DNA of 64,000 bases from Qipengyuania sediminis. Its GTDB lineage: Bacteria > Pseudomonadota > Alphaproteobacteria > Sphingomonadales > Sphingomonadaceae. This document shows positions 34,055 to 41,942 of this stretch, piece by piece. The stretch covers positions 1,736,001-1,800,000 of the forward strand of contig NZ_CP037948.1 of assembly GCF_004358425.1 (NCBI RefSeq). Reading direction: 5' to 3'. The notes under the pieces were generated by a model. The model ran no database searches and had not been told where the DNA came from. It worked only from the letters and a program-made list of their open reading frames with translations. A program made the translations under genes and the position numbers. Within the stretch, counting starts at the first letter, position 1, and each line of letters starts with the position of its first letter.

Positions 34055-34821
34055 GCCGCGCGGCCAAGGGCCGATTCGCAGATCGCCGGCAGAGCCGCAA
34101 GGGCAGGCCGCGCGTACCAGAAGCCCTGGTGGTATCGCACCCCGAGCTCGCGCAGGGTGGCGGCTTCGCCCTCGGTCTCGATGCCCTCGGCAACGATGAT
34201 GGTGCCAAGTTCCGCGCACATGGCCACGACCCCACGCACGATGGCCCGCCGCCGCGGATCGCCGTCGATGCCGCGGACCAGTTCCATGTCCAGCTTGATC
34301 TCGTCGGGCGTGAAGCGCGCGAACATCCCGAGCCCGGAATGACCGGCGCCGAAATCGTCGATCGCGACGGTAAATCCAATGCGCTTGTAAGTGTCGATGA
34401 TCCCCAGGACATGGCTGGGCGAGCCCATGTGTTCGTTCTCGGTGAACTCGAAGACCAGCCGTTCGGCGGGCAGGCCCGTCACCTTGGCAGTGGATAGAGT
34501 CAGCTGGATGCAGGCCAGCGGCGAATAGACCGCGTTGGGAAGGAAATTGATCGACAGCAGGGCCGGGGTATCGAGGATCCCGGCTGCCACCGCACATTCT
34601 ATCGCACTGACGCGGCAGGCCTGATCGAAAGCATAGCGGTTGCTGTCGGTCACCCGCGCCAGGACCTCGGCCGCGCCCGCCCCGTCCGCACCCCGCAACA
34701 GCGCCTCATACGCGAACACCCCGCCGGTCAGCGTATCCACGATCGGCTGGAACGCCATGGTGATGGCGACCGGGAAGTCCGCGCCATCGCGGCAACCGGT
34801 GCATATGCGTGTCATTTCCAT
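34051..34821 (-). CDS. Stand-alone EAL-domain phosphodiesterase
   Basis: 256 aa, one EAL domain covering nearly all the protein. The motif is intact (FAYEALLRG), with SINFLPNA, FEFTENE, IDDFGAGHSGL, IKLDM, IVAEGIETEGE and QGFWYARP all retained, so c-di-GMP hydrolysis is likely. A Cys pair near the N-terminus (CTGC) precedes the domain. It is alone on the strand apart from the hypothetical gene 67 bp upstream. It is the second c-di-GMP protein of the window. Confidence 0.92.
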   Translation of the reverse strand: MEMTRICTGCRDGADFPVAITMAFQPIVDTLTGGVFAYEALLRGADGAGAAEVLARVTDSNRYAFDQACRVSAIECAVAAGILDTPALLSINFLPNAVYSPLACIQLTLSTAKVTGLPAERLVFEFTENEHMGSPSHVLGIIDTYKRIGFTVAIDDFGAGHSGLGMFARFTPDEIKLDMELVRGIDGDPRRRAIVRGVVAMCAELGTIIVAEGIETEGEAATLRELGVRYHQGFWYARPALAALPAICESALGRAA

Positions 34822-34888
34822 AGCTTGCCACCTACGGCGGGAAAATCAAACTTTGGTTACCGCACCGTCGGGCGGGTACATGACAGAG

Positions 34889-35245
34889 CTAGGCGCTCAC
34901 GTCTTCGGTGAGGTCCAGCTTGATCGGCGTGACGCGGTGTTCCTCGGTGCCTTCGAATTTCTTGAGAAAGTCTTCGATCGGCACGGCCTGGCTGCGGTCG
35001 ACCATGGGATTGCGCGCTTCGATGTCGATCGCGCGCAGTTCGCCTTCGCTCATGCGGACGTGGAGGTAGGGGACCCAGACATCGCCGTATTCGGCCTTTT
35101 GATACCACACGTCGAGCACGTCGTAGCTTGCCCATTGGCCATTGGGTTCGAGCAGGCGAAGCCCCTCGCCGATACGGGGTACGACGAGGACTTTGAGCCG
35201 CAGGACCGACTGATGAGTCTCGTTCTGGACTTCGACGTCGATCAC
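34889..35245 (-). CDS. Conserved hypothetical protein
   Basis: 118 aa from a GTG. No known motif was recognised. The protein is acidic, with alternating hydrophobic residues that suggest a small beta-rich fold (for example RLKVLVVPRIGEGLRLLE). No signal peptide or membrane helix. Codon usage matches its neighbours. It lies 67 bp upstream of the EAL gene on the same strand and may be cotranscribed, but no function can be given. Confidence 0.6.
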   Translation of the reverse strand: MIDVEVQNETHQSVLRLKVLVVPRIGEGLRLLEPNGQWASYDVLDVWYQKAEYGDVWVPYLHVRMSEGELRAIDIEARNPMVDRSQAVPIEDFLKKFEGTEEHRVTPIKLDLTEDVSA

Positions 35246-35340
35246 GCGCTGTTCCCCCGCCCGGCGGTCCCGGATCCGCCAGATGATGGTGCGCTATGGC
35301 AGACAAGCGTTGACGCGAATTTAACGATGACGTCGTGGCG

Positions 35341-35757
35341 TCATTCTCGCGCCCCCGATCGCCGGGCGGCGACGGTCAGTCCGTCACGGCTGTGGTCGGC
35401 ATAGGGCGTGTTCTTGACGAGATGGCGGTTGTAGTCCGGGGCGCCATCGGTCCACCAGACCGGGCCCCGTTCGCCGAGGGCGACCTTGGCGGCATGCACC
35501 CTGGCGCGCGCAGCTTTCTCCGCCGTGACGTCGGCCGCGCGAAGCGCTGCGCCGACCGCGCGGCGCGCGTCCATCAGCTCCTTGACCAGTTCCTCGCGTT
35601 CCCCGGGGTCAAGGTGCGGATTGGCCGCGCGCCATAAGCGGCCGCGCACGATGATGTAGCGGCCGTCACCGGTGTGTCGCGGGGGTTCGCTCAGACACGC
35701 TTCCGCGCGGGTTCGGCGGCACAGGTGATGCCGACCTTGTCCTTCTCGACGAAGCAC
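35341..35757 (-). CDS. Conserved hypothetical protein downstream of HxlR regulator
   Basis: Up to 138 aa. The core (DGRYIIVRGRLWRAANP to the C-terminus) looks coding: basic/acidic helices with RRAVGAALRAADVTAEKAA and a C-terminal GPVWWTDGAPDYNRHLVKN. No function recognised. The start is uncertain: the only in-frame ATG (35757) overlaps the HxlR gene by 67 bp and gives a non-conserved head. A CTG at the HxlR stop (CTGA overlap) or a GTG inside the IVRG segment are alternatives. It is probably cotranscribed with the regulator. Confidence 0.6.
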   Translation of the reverse strand: MLRREGQGRHHLCRRTRAEACLSEPPRHTGDGRYIIVRGRLWRAANPHLDPGEREELVKELMDARRAVGAALRAADVTAEKAARARVHAAKVALGERGPVWWTDGAPDYNRHLVKNTPYADHSRDGLTVAARRSGARE

Positions 35758-36185
35758 AGATCGAGCTTCTCGATGATGCGGCCGTCGTGCGCGGTCATTA
35801 CCACCGGGCCGATCGGCATCCGATCGCGCTCGTCAACGAGGACGGGGTTCTCGATCACCTCGGTCCCGTATTTCTGACCCCATTGGCGCAGCGCGATCAT
35901 CGCGGGGAGGAGGTCCATGCCCTTCTCGGTCAGCCGGTATTCGATCTTCCGCCGGTCCTCTGGGCAAGGCTCGCGCCGCAGGATCCCGTGCTCGACCAGC
36001 TTGGCGAGGCGGCTCGACAGGATATTCCGCGCGATGCCGAGTTCGCTCAGGAACTCTTCGAAATGATGCACGCCGTTGAAGCTGGCGCGCAGGATCATGA
36101 AGCTCCAGCGCTCGCCCATAACCTCGAGCGCCTGCGGCAGACCGCAATCGGTCAGCTCGCGCAGCGGTTCGCGCAAATCGCCCAT
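35691..36185 (-). CDS. HxlR-family winged-helix transcriptional regulator
   Basis: 164 aa from the ATG at 36185, which has GAGGAA five bases upstream; an ATG at 36233 would add 16 unlikely residues. HxlR fold: CGLPQALEVMGERWSFMILR, then the recognition-helix region GIARNILSSRLAKLVEHGIL and the wing EYRLTEKGMDLLP. A C-terminal extension of ~60 residues (with a single Cys in DLCFVEK and another in GITCA) goes beyond the DNA-binding domain. HxlR proteins sense aldehydes or oxidants in some species. It faces the small secreted protein gene across a gap with inverted repeats. Confidence 0.9.
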   Translation of the reverse strand: MGDLREPLRELTDCGLPQALEVMGERWSFMILRASFNGVHHFEEFLSELGIARNILSSRLAKLVEHGILRREPCPEDRRKIEYRLTEKGMDLLPAMIALRQWGQKYGTEVIENPVLVDERDRMPIGPVVMTAHDGRIIEKLDLCFVEKDKVGITCAAEPARKRV

Positions 36186-36256
36186 CTCGTTCCTCTTCCG
36201 CCTTTCCCTTACGTCAAAGGCGCTTGTTGGCAAAGATAATCGGCCGATACATTTTT

Positions 36257-36306
36257 AGTTGCAACTTGAAATCTAATGGGGCAAGTAGCGATTTGCAACC
36301 AGTTGC
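36257..36306. promoter_or_regulatory. Two GCAAC-type inverted repeats in the HxlR divergent gap
   Basis: AGTTGCAACT, a perfect 10-bp palindrome (36257-36266), and GCAAC-CA-GTTGC (36295-36306) share the same half-site in an AT-richer gap. Together they are candidate operators for the adjacent HxlR regulator acting on itself and on the divergent secreted protein. Symmetry is seen; binding is inferred. Confidence 0.4.
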
Positions 36307-36376
36307 GGATTGAAACGCGAATTGGTGCGGCGCAGGAACCTTCTTTCCTGCCGATGCTGACAAAAGGATGTTCGTC

Positions 36377-36733
36377 ATGACCCCCAATCTCCCCCGCGCC
36401 AGCTCGCTTGGTGCTATCAGCCTCGCGCTTGCCTGGACCGCGCTGAGCTTCACTACAGCCGTCACCCCCTCCCCGGCCTTTGCGCAGGGCAATGGCGGCG
36501 CCAACGGCAAGGGCTATTACCGTGCCGAGCTGGCGCAGCCCGCCAGCAAGCTCCGCGCGATTGCCGGCGATGTCGTGTGGACCTGCAATGGCACCGCGTG
36601 CACCGCCCCCAAGGGCACCAGCCGCCCCTTGCGTGTGTGCCGCGATGTCCAGCGAAAGTTCGGCCAAGTCGTGCGTTTCACGGCCAAAGGCGAAGAACTG
36701 CCCGCCAACCAACTCGCGCAGTGCAACAGCTAA
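36377..36733 (+). CDS. Small secreted protein, CC_3452-like
   Basis: 118 aa from the ATG at 36377, which has AAAAGGA eight bases upstream; an ATG at 36368 overlaps that site and is unlikely. Signal peptide with cleavage near AFAQG. The mature ~80 residues contain two Cys in WTCNGTACTAP and two further ones in VCRDV and QLAQCN, so one or two disulfides are likely. It resembles short periplasmic proteins widespread in alphaproteobacteria (CC_3452 type) with no known function. It is divergent from the HxlR gene. Confidence 0.75.
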   Translation: MTPNLPRASSLGAISLALAWTALSFTTAVTPSPAFAQGNGGANGKGYYRAELAQPASKLRAIAGDVVWTCNGTACTAPKGTSRPLRVCRDVQRKFGQVVRFTAKGEELPANQLAQCNS

Positions 36734-36776
36734 GTTTTGTCGAGTCCCCCCGCCGCCCTCTCCATCGGCGGACCCT

Positions 36777-36812
36777 GGCCCCCGGTGCGATATTCGCGCC
36801 GGGGGCTCTTTC
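36777..36812 (+). terminator. Rho-independent terminator after the small secreted protein gene
   Basis: GGCCCCCGGTGCG, a short AT-rich loop, and CGCGCCGGGGGCT form a strong GC stem, followed by CTTTCATT. It ends just at the stop codon of the convergent HAD gene, so it may serve both. Confidence 0.65.
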
Positions 36813-37419
36813 ATTCCAGCAGCAGACCCCGGTCGACGAGCTCGGCGCGCAAGGATGGCGCGTCGATGAAATGATGCGCGACCCAGCCGCAGCCGCGCGC
36901 GCCCGCAACGTTGGCGTCATTGTCGTCGACGAACAGCATCGCGCCGGGCGCATGTCCGAACCGCCGCGCCGCGAGCGCGTAGATCGCCGGATCGGGCTTC
37001 ACCAGCTTCTCTTCGCCAGAAACGACGATGTCGCGGAAGAGATCGAAAATCGGCGCCGTGGGGCGGAAGGCAGCCCAGAACTCGGCCCCGAAGTTCGTGA
37101 TGGCATAGAGCGGCACGCCGCGCGCATGAAGCTCGACGACAAGCTCGAGACTTCCCGGCACCGGGCCCGGAATGGTCTCGTTGAAGCGGGTGGCGTACGC
37201 CTTAAGAAAAGGCTCGGCATGCGGAAAGGAGGCGATGCGTTCCGGCACCATTTCCGCAAGCGGACGCCCGGCGTCGTGCTGGAAATGCCATGCCTCGGTA
37301 ATGACTTCGGCAAGCACATGCTCGCGTAGTGCGGGATCGTCGGTCAGCGTGTCGATCAGCGCGGCGAGCCGCCATTGGTAAAGGACGCGCCCGACATCAA
37401 AGACGACCGCTTCGATCAC
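36811..37419 (-). CDS. HAD-superfamily hydrolase (subfamily IA)
   Basis: 202 aa. Motif I VVFDVGRVLY with the nucleophile Asp (the second position is Gly rather than Asp, as in YihX-type phosphatases), motif II AITNF, motif III Lys in EKLVKPDPAIY, and motif IV FVDDNDANV. The Ala/Trp-rich cap domain is alpha-helical. It is probably a small-molecule phosphatase or dehalogenase-like enzyme; the substrate is unknown. It lies 36 bp downstream of the L36 gene on the same strand. Confidence 0.9.
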   Translation of the reverse strand: MIEAVVFDVGRVLYQWRLAALIDTLTDDPALREHVLAEVITEAWHFQHDAGRPLAEMVPERIASFPHAEPFLKAYATRFNETIPGPVPGSLELVVELHARGVPLYAITNFGAEFWAAFRPTAPIFDLFRDIVVSGEEKLVKPDPAIYALAARRFGHAPGAMLFVDDNDANVAGARGCGWVAHHFIDAPSLRAELVDRGLLLE

Positions 37420-37455
37420 GCGCGAGCGGCCGGCCGCAGCCGCGCGCGGATCGGG

Positions 37456-37581
37456 TCAGCCCTGGCGGGCCTTGAAGCGGCGGTTGGTCTTGTTGATGAC
37501 ATACGTCCGTCCGCGGCGGCGGATTACGCGGCAATCGCGGTGGCGGTCCTTCAGCGACTTGAGGCTGTTGCGGATCTTCAT
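37456..37581 (-). CDS. rpmJ: 50S ribosomal protein L36, zinc-free form
   Basis: 41 aa: [19 protein letters not shown], then [21 protein letters not shown]. It has only one Cys, so it is the C-minus type of L36 (YkgO-like) that does not bind zinc. It is a small basic large-subunit protein. In alphaproteobacteria this type is often the only L36. It stands apart from other ribosomal genes, upstream of the HAD hydrolase. Confidence 0.96.
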   Translation of the reverse strand: MKIRNSLKSLKDRHRDCRVIRRRGRTYVINKTNRRFKARQG

Positions 37582-37759
37582 GGCGGTCCCGATCTCAAAA
37601 AGAATACGCGCCGGAAACAGCTTCCGACGCGCGCAAATCTTGGCCTGCCCCCTAGCCAATCGCCTGGGCGCGGTCAAGGAGGACGGCGTCCGGCCTTCGG
37701 GGAGCCGCCCGGCCTCCTCATGCGTTGCAGTTTCAACATCTTGCCAAAAGGATTGCCTC

Positions 37760-38359
37760 ATGCGCCGGTTCGCCCCAGCCTTCCTCGCCTTACCGCTCAT
37801 GCTCGCCGCCTGCGCGACGCCGCAGGGACCGATTGAGGTCACGCGTTTCACCGCCCCCGACGGCGTGGCTCGGCTCGGCCAAGGGACGGTGTTCGTCGAA
37901 AGCGCGCCCGGGACGGCCGATGGCCTCGAAGCTGCGCCTTACAAAGCCGCGGTTGCTGCGGAGCTTACGCGGCTCGGCTATCGCGAAAGCACGAGGGCCG
38001 AGGCGGGGCAGATCGCGCAGGTGCGCGTCGAACGCTTCGCGCAAAGCGCCGAAGGCCGCCGCAGCCCGGTGAGCGTGGGGGTCGGAGGCTCGACCGGAAC
38101 CTATGGTTCGGGCGTCGGCCTCGGCGTCGGGATCAATCTCGGCGGCGGCGCGCGGCCCACTACCGGGACACAGCTTGCAGTGACGCTGCGCGATGCACGC
38201 ACCGGCGGCACCAACCTTTGGGAAGGCCGCGCCGAGATTGCCACCACCGACCGTTCCCCCCTTGCGGAGCGCGGCCGAAACGCACAAGCGCTCGCCCGCG
38301 CGCTGTTCCGGGACTTTCCGGGCCGCAGCGGGGAAACGGTACGGATAAAGGCGGAATGA
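37760..38359 (+). CDS. DUF4136-like outer-membrane lipoprotein
   Basis: 199 aa from the ATG at 37760, preceded by AAAAGGA. Lipobox LMLAACA with the lipidated Cys at about residue 18. The mature part has the pattern of DUF4136 proteins: a beta-strand N-terminal unit, a helix ([13 protein letters not shown]), and a Gly-rich segment ([13 protein letters not shown]). The function of the family is unknown; members are lipid-anchored in the periplasm. Its stop overlaps the M14 peptidase start (ATGA), so the two are cotranslated. Confidence 0.8.
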   Translation: MRRFAPAFLALPLMLAACATPQGPIEVTRFTAPDGVARLGQGTVFVESAPGTADGLEAAPYKAAVAAELTRLGYRESTRAEAGQIAQVRVERFAQSAEGRRSPVSVGVGGSTGTYGSGVGLGVGINLGGGARPTTGTQLAVTLRDARTGGTNLWEGRAEIATTDRSPLAERGRNAQALARALFRDFPGRSGETVRIKAE

Positions 38360-39528
38360 GCGCGAACACCGGGGACATCCGCATCGACTCTGCCTTCGAC
38401 AGCGGCAATATCGAGGTTCTTGAGATCGACGGAGCGCGGGCGCGGCTCGCGATCCCGCGTGACCACATGAGCGAGTTCAAGCAGTGGTTCCACTTCCGCG
38501 TCTCGGGCGCGAAGGGGCGAACGCTCGAGCTCACCCTTACCGGGCTCAACGACAGCGCCTATCCCGGCGGCTGGCCCGGATATGACGCGGTGGTTTCAGA
38601 AGACCGCGAGTATTGGGGCCGCACGCGTTCCAGCTTCGACAAGGAAGCGGAGGGCGGCGCGCTCACGATCCTCTACACGCCCGCGAGCGACATTGCATGG
38701 TTCGCCTATTTCGCGCCCTATTCGATGGAACGGCACCACGATCTGGTAGCCGAAGCGGCAGGACAGCCGGGAGTCGAATACCGCTGCCTCGGCACCAGCC
38801 TCGATGGCCAGCCGATAGACTGCCTGGCCCTTGGCGAGGGCGGAACGCAGGTCTGGCTCTATGGCCGCCAGCATCCCGGCGAATCGATGGCCGAGTGGTG
38901 GATGGAAGGCGCGCTCGAGATGCTGACCGATCCCGGCGATCCGATCGCGCTGGCGCTGCGCCGCGCTTGCCGCTTCCATATCGTGCCCAATTGCAATCCC
39001 GACGGGTCGCGGCGCGGACATCTGCGCACCAATGCAGTGGGCGTGAATCTCAATCGCGAATGGCATGAGCCGAGCGCCGAGAAGTCGCCCGAGGTGCTGG
39101 CAATTCGCGGTGCCATGGACGCGAGCGGAGTCGATTTCGCCATGGACGTTCACGGCGACGAGGCCATTCCGGTTGCCTTCCTCGCCGGTTTCGAAGGCAT
39201 TCCTTCGTGGAAGGATGCGCAAGGGCAGGGCTATTACCGCTACGAACGCATCCTTGCGCGCCGGACTCCCGATTTCCAGACCGAACAAGGCTATGCCAAG
39301 GCCGCGCCGGGCAAGGCCAATCTTTCCATGAGCACCAATCAGGTCGCCGAGCGCTTCGGCGCGGTCGCGATGACGCTGGAGATGCCGTTCAAGGACAATC
39401 CCGCCGCGCCCGAGCCGGCGCAGGGGTGGAGCCCGGAACGCAGCAAGCACCTCGCACGCGAATGCCTCGGCGCACTGCTCGAATGGCTGGACGAGGACAG
39501 GGGGCACGACCGTCTGGCGGATCAATAG
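38356..39528 (+). CDS. M14-family zinc carboxypeptidase, cytosolic (CCP-like) type
   Basis: 390 aa. An N-terminal beta domain (~130 residues) is followed by the peptidase domain with zinc motif [12 protein letters not shown] (HxxE), [19 protein letters not shown] and the second zinc His in DVHGDEAIP; the catalytic Glu lies in MTLEMPFK. Architecture matches the M14D cytosolic carboxypeptidases, with no signal peptide. Bacterial substrates are unknown. Overlap with the lipoprotein gene suggests coupling at the translation level rather than a proven joint role. Confidence 0.92.
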   Translation: MSANTGDIRIDSAFDSGNIEVLEIDGARARLAIPRDHMSEFKQWFHFRVSGAKGRTLELTLTGLNDSAYPGGWPGYDAVVSEDREYWGRTRSSFDKEAEGGALTILYTPASDIAWFAYFAPYSMERHHDLVAEAAGQPGVEYRCLGTSLDGQPIDCLALGEGGTQVWLYGRQHPGESMAEWWMEGALEMLTDPGDPIALALRRACRFHIVPNCNPDGSRRGHLRTNAVGVNLNREWHEPSAEKSPEVLAIRGAMDASGVDFAMDVHGDEAIPVAFLAGFEGIPSWKDAQGQGYYRYERILARRTPDFQTEQGYAKAAPGKANLSMSTNQVAERFGAVAMTLEMPFKDNPAAPEPAQGWSPERSKHLARECLGALLEWLDEDRGHDRLADQ

Positions 39529-39574
39529 CCTGCAATCCGGGAACCGCGCAGTCCAACTTGTGCTTGCCCTATCC

Positions 39575-40537
39575 ATGAACTCACCATCAAACGGCGGACG
39601 CGGCCGCAGCGCCGACACGCCCGGCGCCATCCCGGCGCGCGGCTGGAAAGACATCGCCTGGCGCGTGAAGGACGAAGTGGACGACGATCATGTCGCGACC
39701 TTCGCCGCCGGCGTCGCCTTCTTCGGCCTCCTCGCCCTTTTCCCCGCCGTGGGCGCGACCATTGCCCTTGCGGCGCTGGCAGTCGATCCGGTGCTGATCC
39801 AGGCGCAGCTTGGCGGGCTGCTCTCCGCCTTGCCGCCCGAGGCTGGCGCGATCCTGCAGAAGCAGCTTGCCGATGTGGTGGCGACCACCGGGGGTGGCAT
39901 GGGGGTGGCCGCGCTGATCGGTCTTCTGGTTTCGCTTTATAGCGCGTCCAAGGGCATGAAGGTGCTGATCGAAGGTATGAACCTCGCCTATGACGAGGAC
40001 GAGAAGCGGGGCTTCCTCAAGCTCAACCTGCTCGCCATAGGAATGACGCTGGGCGCGATCATAGGGATCATCGCCGCGCTCGCGGCCATGGTGGCGGTGC
40101 CCGCGATCTTGTCGACGATCGGACTATCGCAGGCAGGCGAGCTCCTGCTGCGTTATGGCCGCTGGCTGGTGCTCGCCGGGCTCGCTCTGCTCGGCCTTGC
40201 CGCGCTTTATCGCTATGGCCCTTCGCGCGACAAGCCCAGGTGGCGCTGGGTCACCCCGGGATCGCTGCTTGCAACCGTACTGTGGATCGCGGGTTCGGGG
40301 TTGTTCTCGATCTATGCGTCGAACTTCGGGAGCTACAATGAAACCTATGGCACACTCGGGGGTGTAGTCGTGCTTCTCACCTGGCTGTGGCTCTCCGCAT
40401 TCATCGTGCTGCTGGGCGCGGAGGTGAACGCGGAGATCGAGCACCAGACCGCGCGCGACACGACCGTAGGTGCGGACCGCCCGCTTGGCGCGCGTGGCGC
40501 GGCGATGGCGGACAGCGTAGGCGAAACGAAAGCCTAG
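39575..40537 (+). CDS. YihY/BrkB-family membrane protein
   Basis: 320 aa from the ATG at 39575; a GTG at 39560 is an alternative. About six membrane helices, with the family segment FAAGVAFFGLLALFPAVGA, a glycine-rich turn after it, and SYNETYGTLGGVVVLLTWL in the last part. The family was once labelled ribonuclease BN in error; the true function is unknown, possibly transport or envelope-related. It ends with CTAG shared with the convergent LD-carboxypeptidase. Confidence 0.9.
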   Translation: MNSPSNGGRGRSADTPGAIPARGWKDIAWRVKDEVDDDHVATFAAGVAFFGLLALFPAVGATIALAALAVDPVLIQAQLGGLLSALPPEAGAILQKQLADVVATTGGGMGVAALIGLLVSLYSASKGMKVLIEGMNLAYDEDEKRGFLKLNLLAIGMTLGAIIGIIAALAAMVAVPAILSTIGLSQAGELLLRYGRWLVLAGLALLGLAALYRYGPSRDKPRWRWVTPGSLLATVLWIAGSGLFSIYASNFGSYNETYGTLGGVVVLLTWLWLSAFIVLLGAEVNAEIEHQTARDTTVGADRPLGARGAAMADSVGETKA

Positions 40538-41541
40538 CTGACGATCGGTTCCAGCAGGCGCAGCGTTCGCGCATCGGCATCGAGCTCGACCCGCGCGCCG
40601 TGCGGCAGGCTCAGCTGGTTGGCGACATGGCCGCTGTCGAAGCCCGCGATCGCGGGAATGCCGAGCGGCGCGACATAGTGTTCGAGGACTTGCTCGACAG
40701 TAAAGCCTGCATAGGCGGGCTCGTCGCTGGCGCAGCGGGTGCATTGGCCGAAGACAACGCCCGCGAGCCGTTCCAGCACGCCTGCCAGCCGCAGTTGCTG
40801 GAACATCCGGTCGACGCGGTATTCGGCTTCGTTGATATCCTCCAGCAGCAGGACCGCGCCCTCCATATCGGGAAGCCAGGGCGTGCCCATCAGCGTGCTC
40901 AGGATCGTGAGATTGCCGCCAAGAAGCCGCCCCCTCGCCGTCCCGCCCGCGAGCGTTCGCGCGGGGCGGCCGGTGGCCGCTTCGACCGCCGCCCCGCCGA
41001 GCACGGGCGTGTCGGCGGCGAAAGCGAGCCGCCACAGGCTCTCCCAGCTTTCGCGATACCAGCCGCTCGCCGCATTGCCGCCGTGGATCGTTGCGAACCC
41101 GGTGCGTGCGGCGAAGGCAAGGTGAAGCGCGGTCACGTCCGAATAACCGACCAATAGCTTCGGGTTTGCGCGAATCGTCTTCCAATCGAGCAGCGGCAGG
41201 ATGCGCGCCGCGCCCCAGCCGCCGCGCACCGCGAAGACCGCCTTGACGTCCGGATCGGCATAGGCGGCATTGAGATCGGCCGCGCGCTGTTCGTCGGTGC
41301 CCGCGAGATAGCCGTAGCGCGCCCCGGCGTTCGGCCCGAAACGCGGCACGAGGCTCATGCCGGTCAGCCAGTGCTCGGCGCGGTCGAGCCCGTCTTCGCG
41401 CCCGGCCGCGCTGGCGGGGGCAACCACCGCGACGGTATCGCCGGGGGCGAGGCGAGGCGGCTTGCGTGCAGGCGTCCGCGGCAAGGCAGGGCTGGCAACG
41501 AGCGCCGCGGCCCCGGCAAGCAGGCCGCGCCGCGCGATCAT
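40534..41541 (-). CDS. LD-carboxypeptidase (peptidase S66) with twin-arginine-like signal
   Basis: 335 aa from the ATG at 41541, which overlaps the cdd stop as ATGA; a longer frame exists but lies within cdd. N-terminal MIARRGLLAGAAALVASPAL looks like a Tat-type signal. S66 features: FAVRGGWGAARILPLLDW and catalytic Ser in LVGYSDVTALH, followed by the later catalytic Glu/His segments. It trims the terminal D-Ala from murein tetrapeptides during recycling. Cytoplasmic in E. coli, so a signal peptide here suggests a periplasmic form. Confidence 0.9.
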   Translation of the reverse strand: MIARRGLLAGAAALVASPALPRTPARKPPRLAPGDTVAVVAPASAAGREDGLDRAEHWLTGMSLVPRFGPNAGARYGYLAGTDEQRAADLNAAYADPDVKAVFAVRGGWGAARILPLLDWKTIRANPKLLVGYSDVTALHLAFAARTGFATIHGGNAASGWYRESWESLWRLAFAADTPVLGGAAVEAATGRPARTLAGGTARGRLLGGNLTILSTLMGTPWLPDMEGAVLLLEDINEAEYRVDRMFQQLRLAGVLERLAGVVFGQCTRCASDEPAYAGFTVEQVLEHYVAPLGIPAIAGFDSGHVANQLSLPHGARVELDADARTLRLLEPIVS

Positions 41542-41942
41542 GCGAGGCTGGCGGGGCCGAAGGCGTGGGGCAGCAGCTCGGACAGACGCAGGCGGCGCAC
41601 CTCGCTCTTGCCAACGCACAGGATGAGCGGATCAGTGCCGCTAAGCTGGGCAAGCTCGTTCAGCACCTGGCGGCAGCGGCCGCAGGGCGTGATCGGCTCT
41701 GCGCCGGGCCCGGTAACCGCCACTGCCTCCAGTCCGCCGCGCCGCCCCTCCGTCATGGCCCGTGCCGCCGCTACCGTCTCGGCACAAAGCGCGAGGCCGT
41801 AGCTCGCGTTCTCGACATTGGTGCCGGTCACGATCGCACCGTCCGCGAAGCGCAACGCCGCGCCGACCGGGAAGTTCGAGTAGGGCGAATAGGAATGCCG
41901 AGCCGCCTGACGGGCGGCGGCGATGAGTGCCTCGTCAGTCAC
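41538..41942 (-). CDS. cdd: Cytidine deaminase
   Basis: 134 aa from a GTG at 41942 overlapping the trpS stop (GTGA). Zinc site: Cys-Ala-Glu in LCAETVAAARA, and PCGRCRQVLNE with the two other Cys. NVENASYGL is also present. It deaminates cytidine and deoxycytidine in pyrimidine salvage. Short tetrameric type. It is sandwiched between trpS and the LD-carboxypeptidase in a translationally coupled run. Confidence 0.94.
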   Translation of the reverse strand: MTDEALIAAARQAARHSYSPYSNFPVGAALRFADGAIVTGTNVENASYGLALCAETVAAARAMTEGRRGGLEAVAVTGPGAEPITPCGRCRQVLNELAQLSGTDPLILCVGKSEVRRLRLSELLPHAFGPASLA

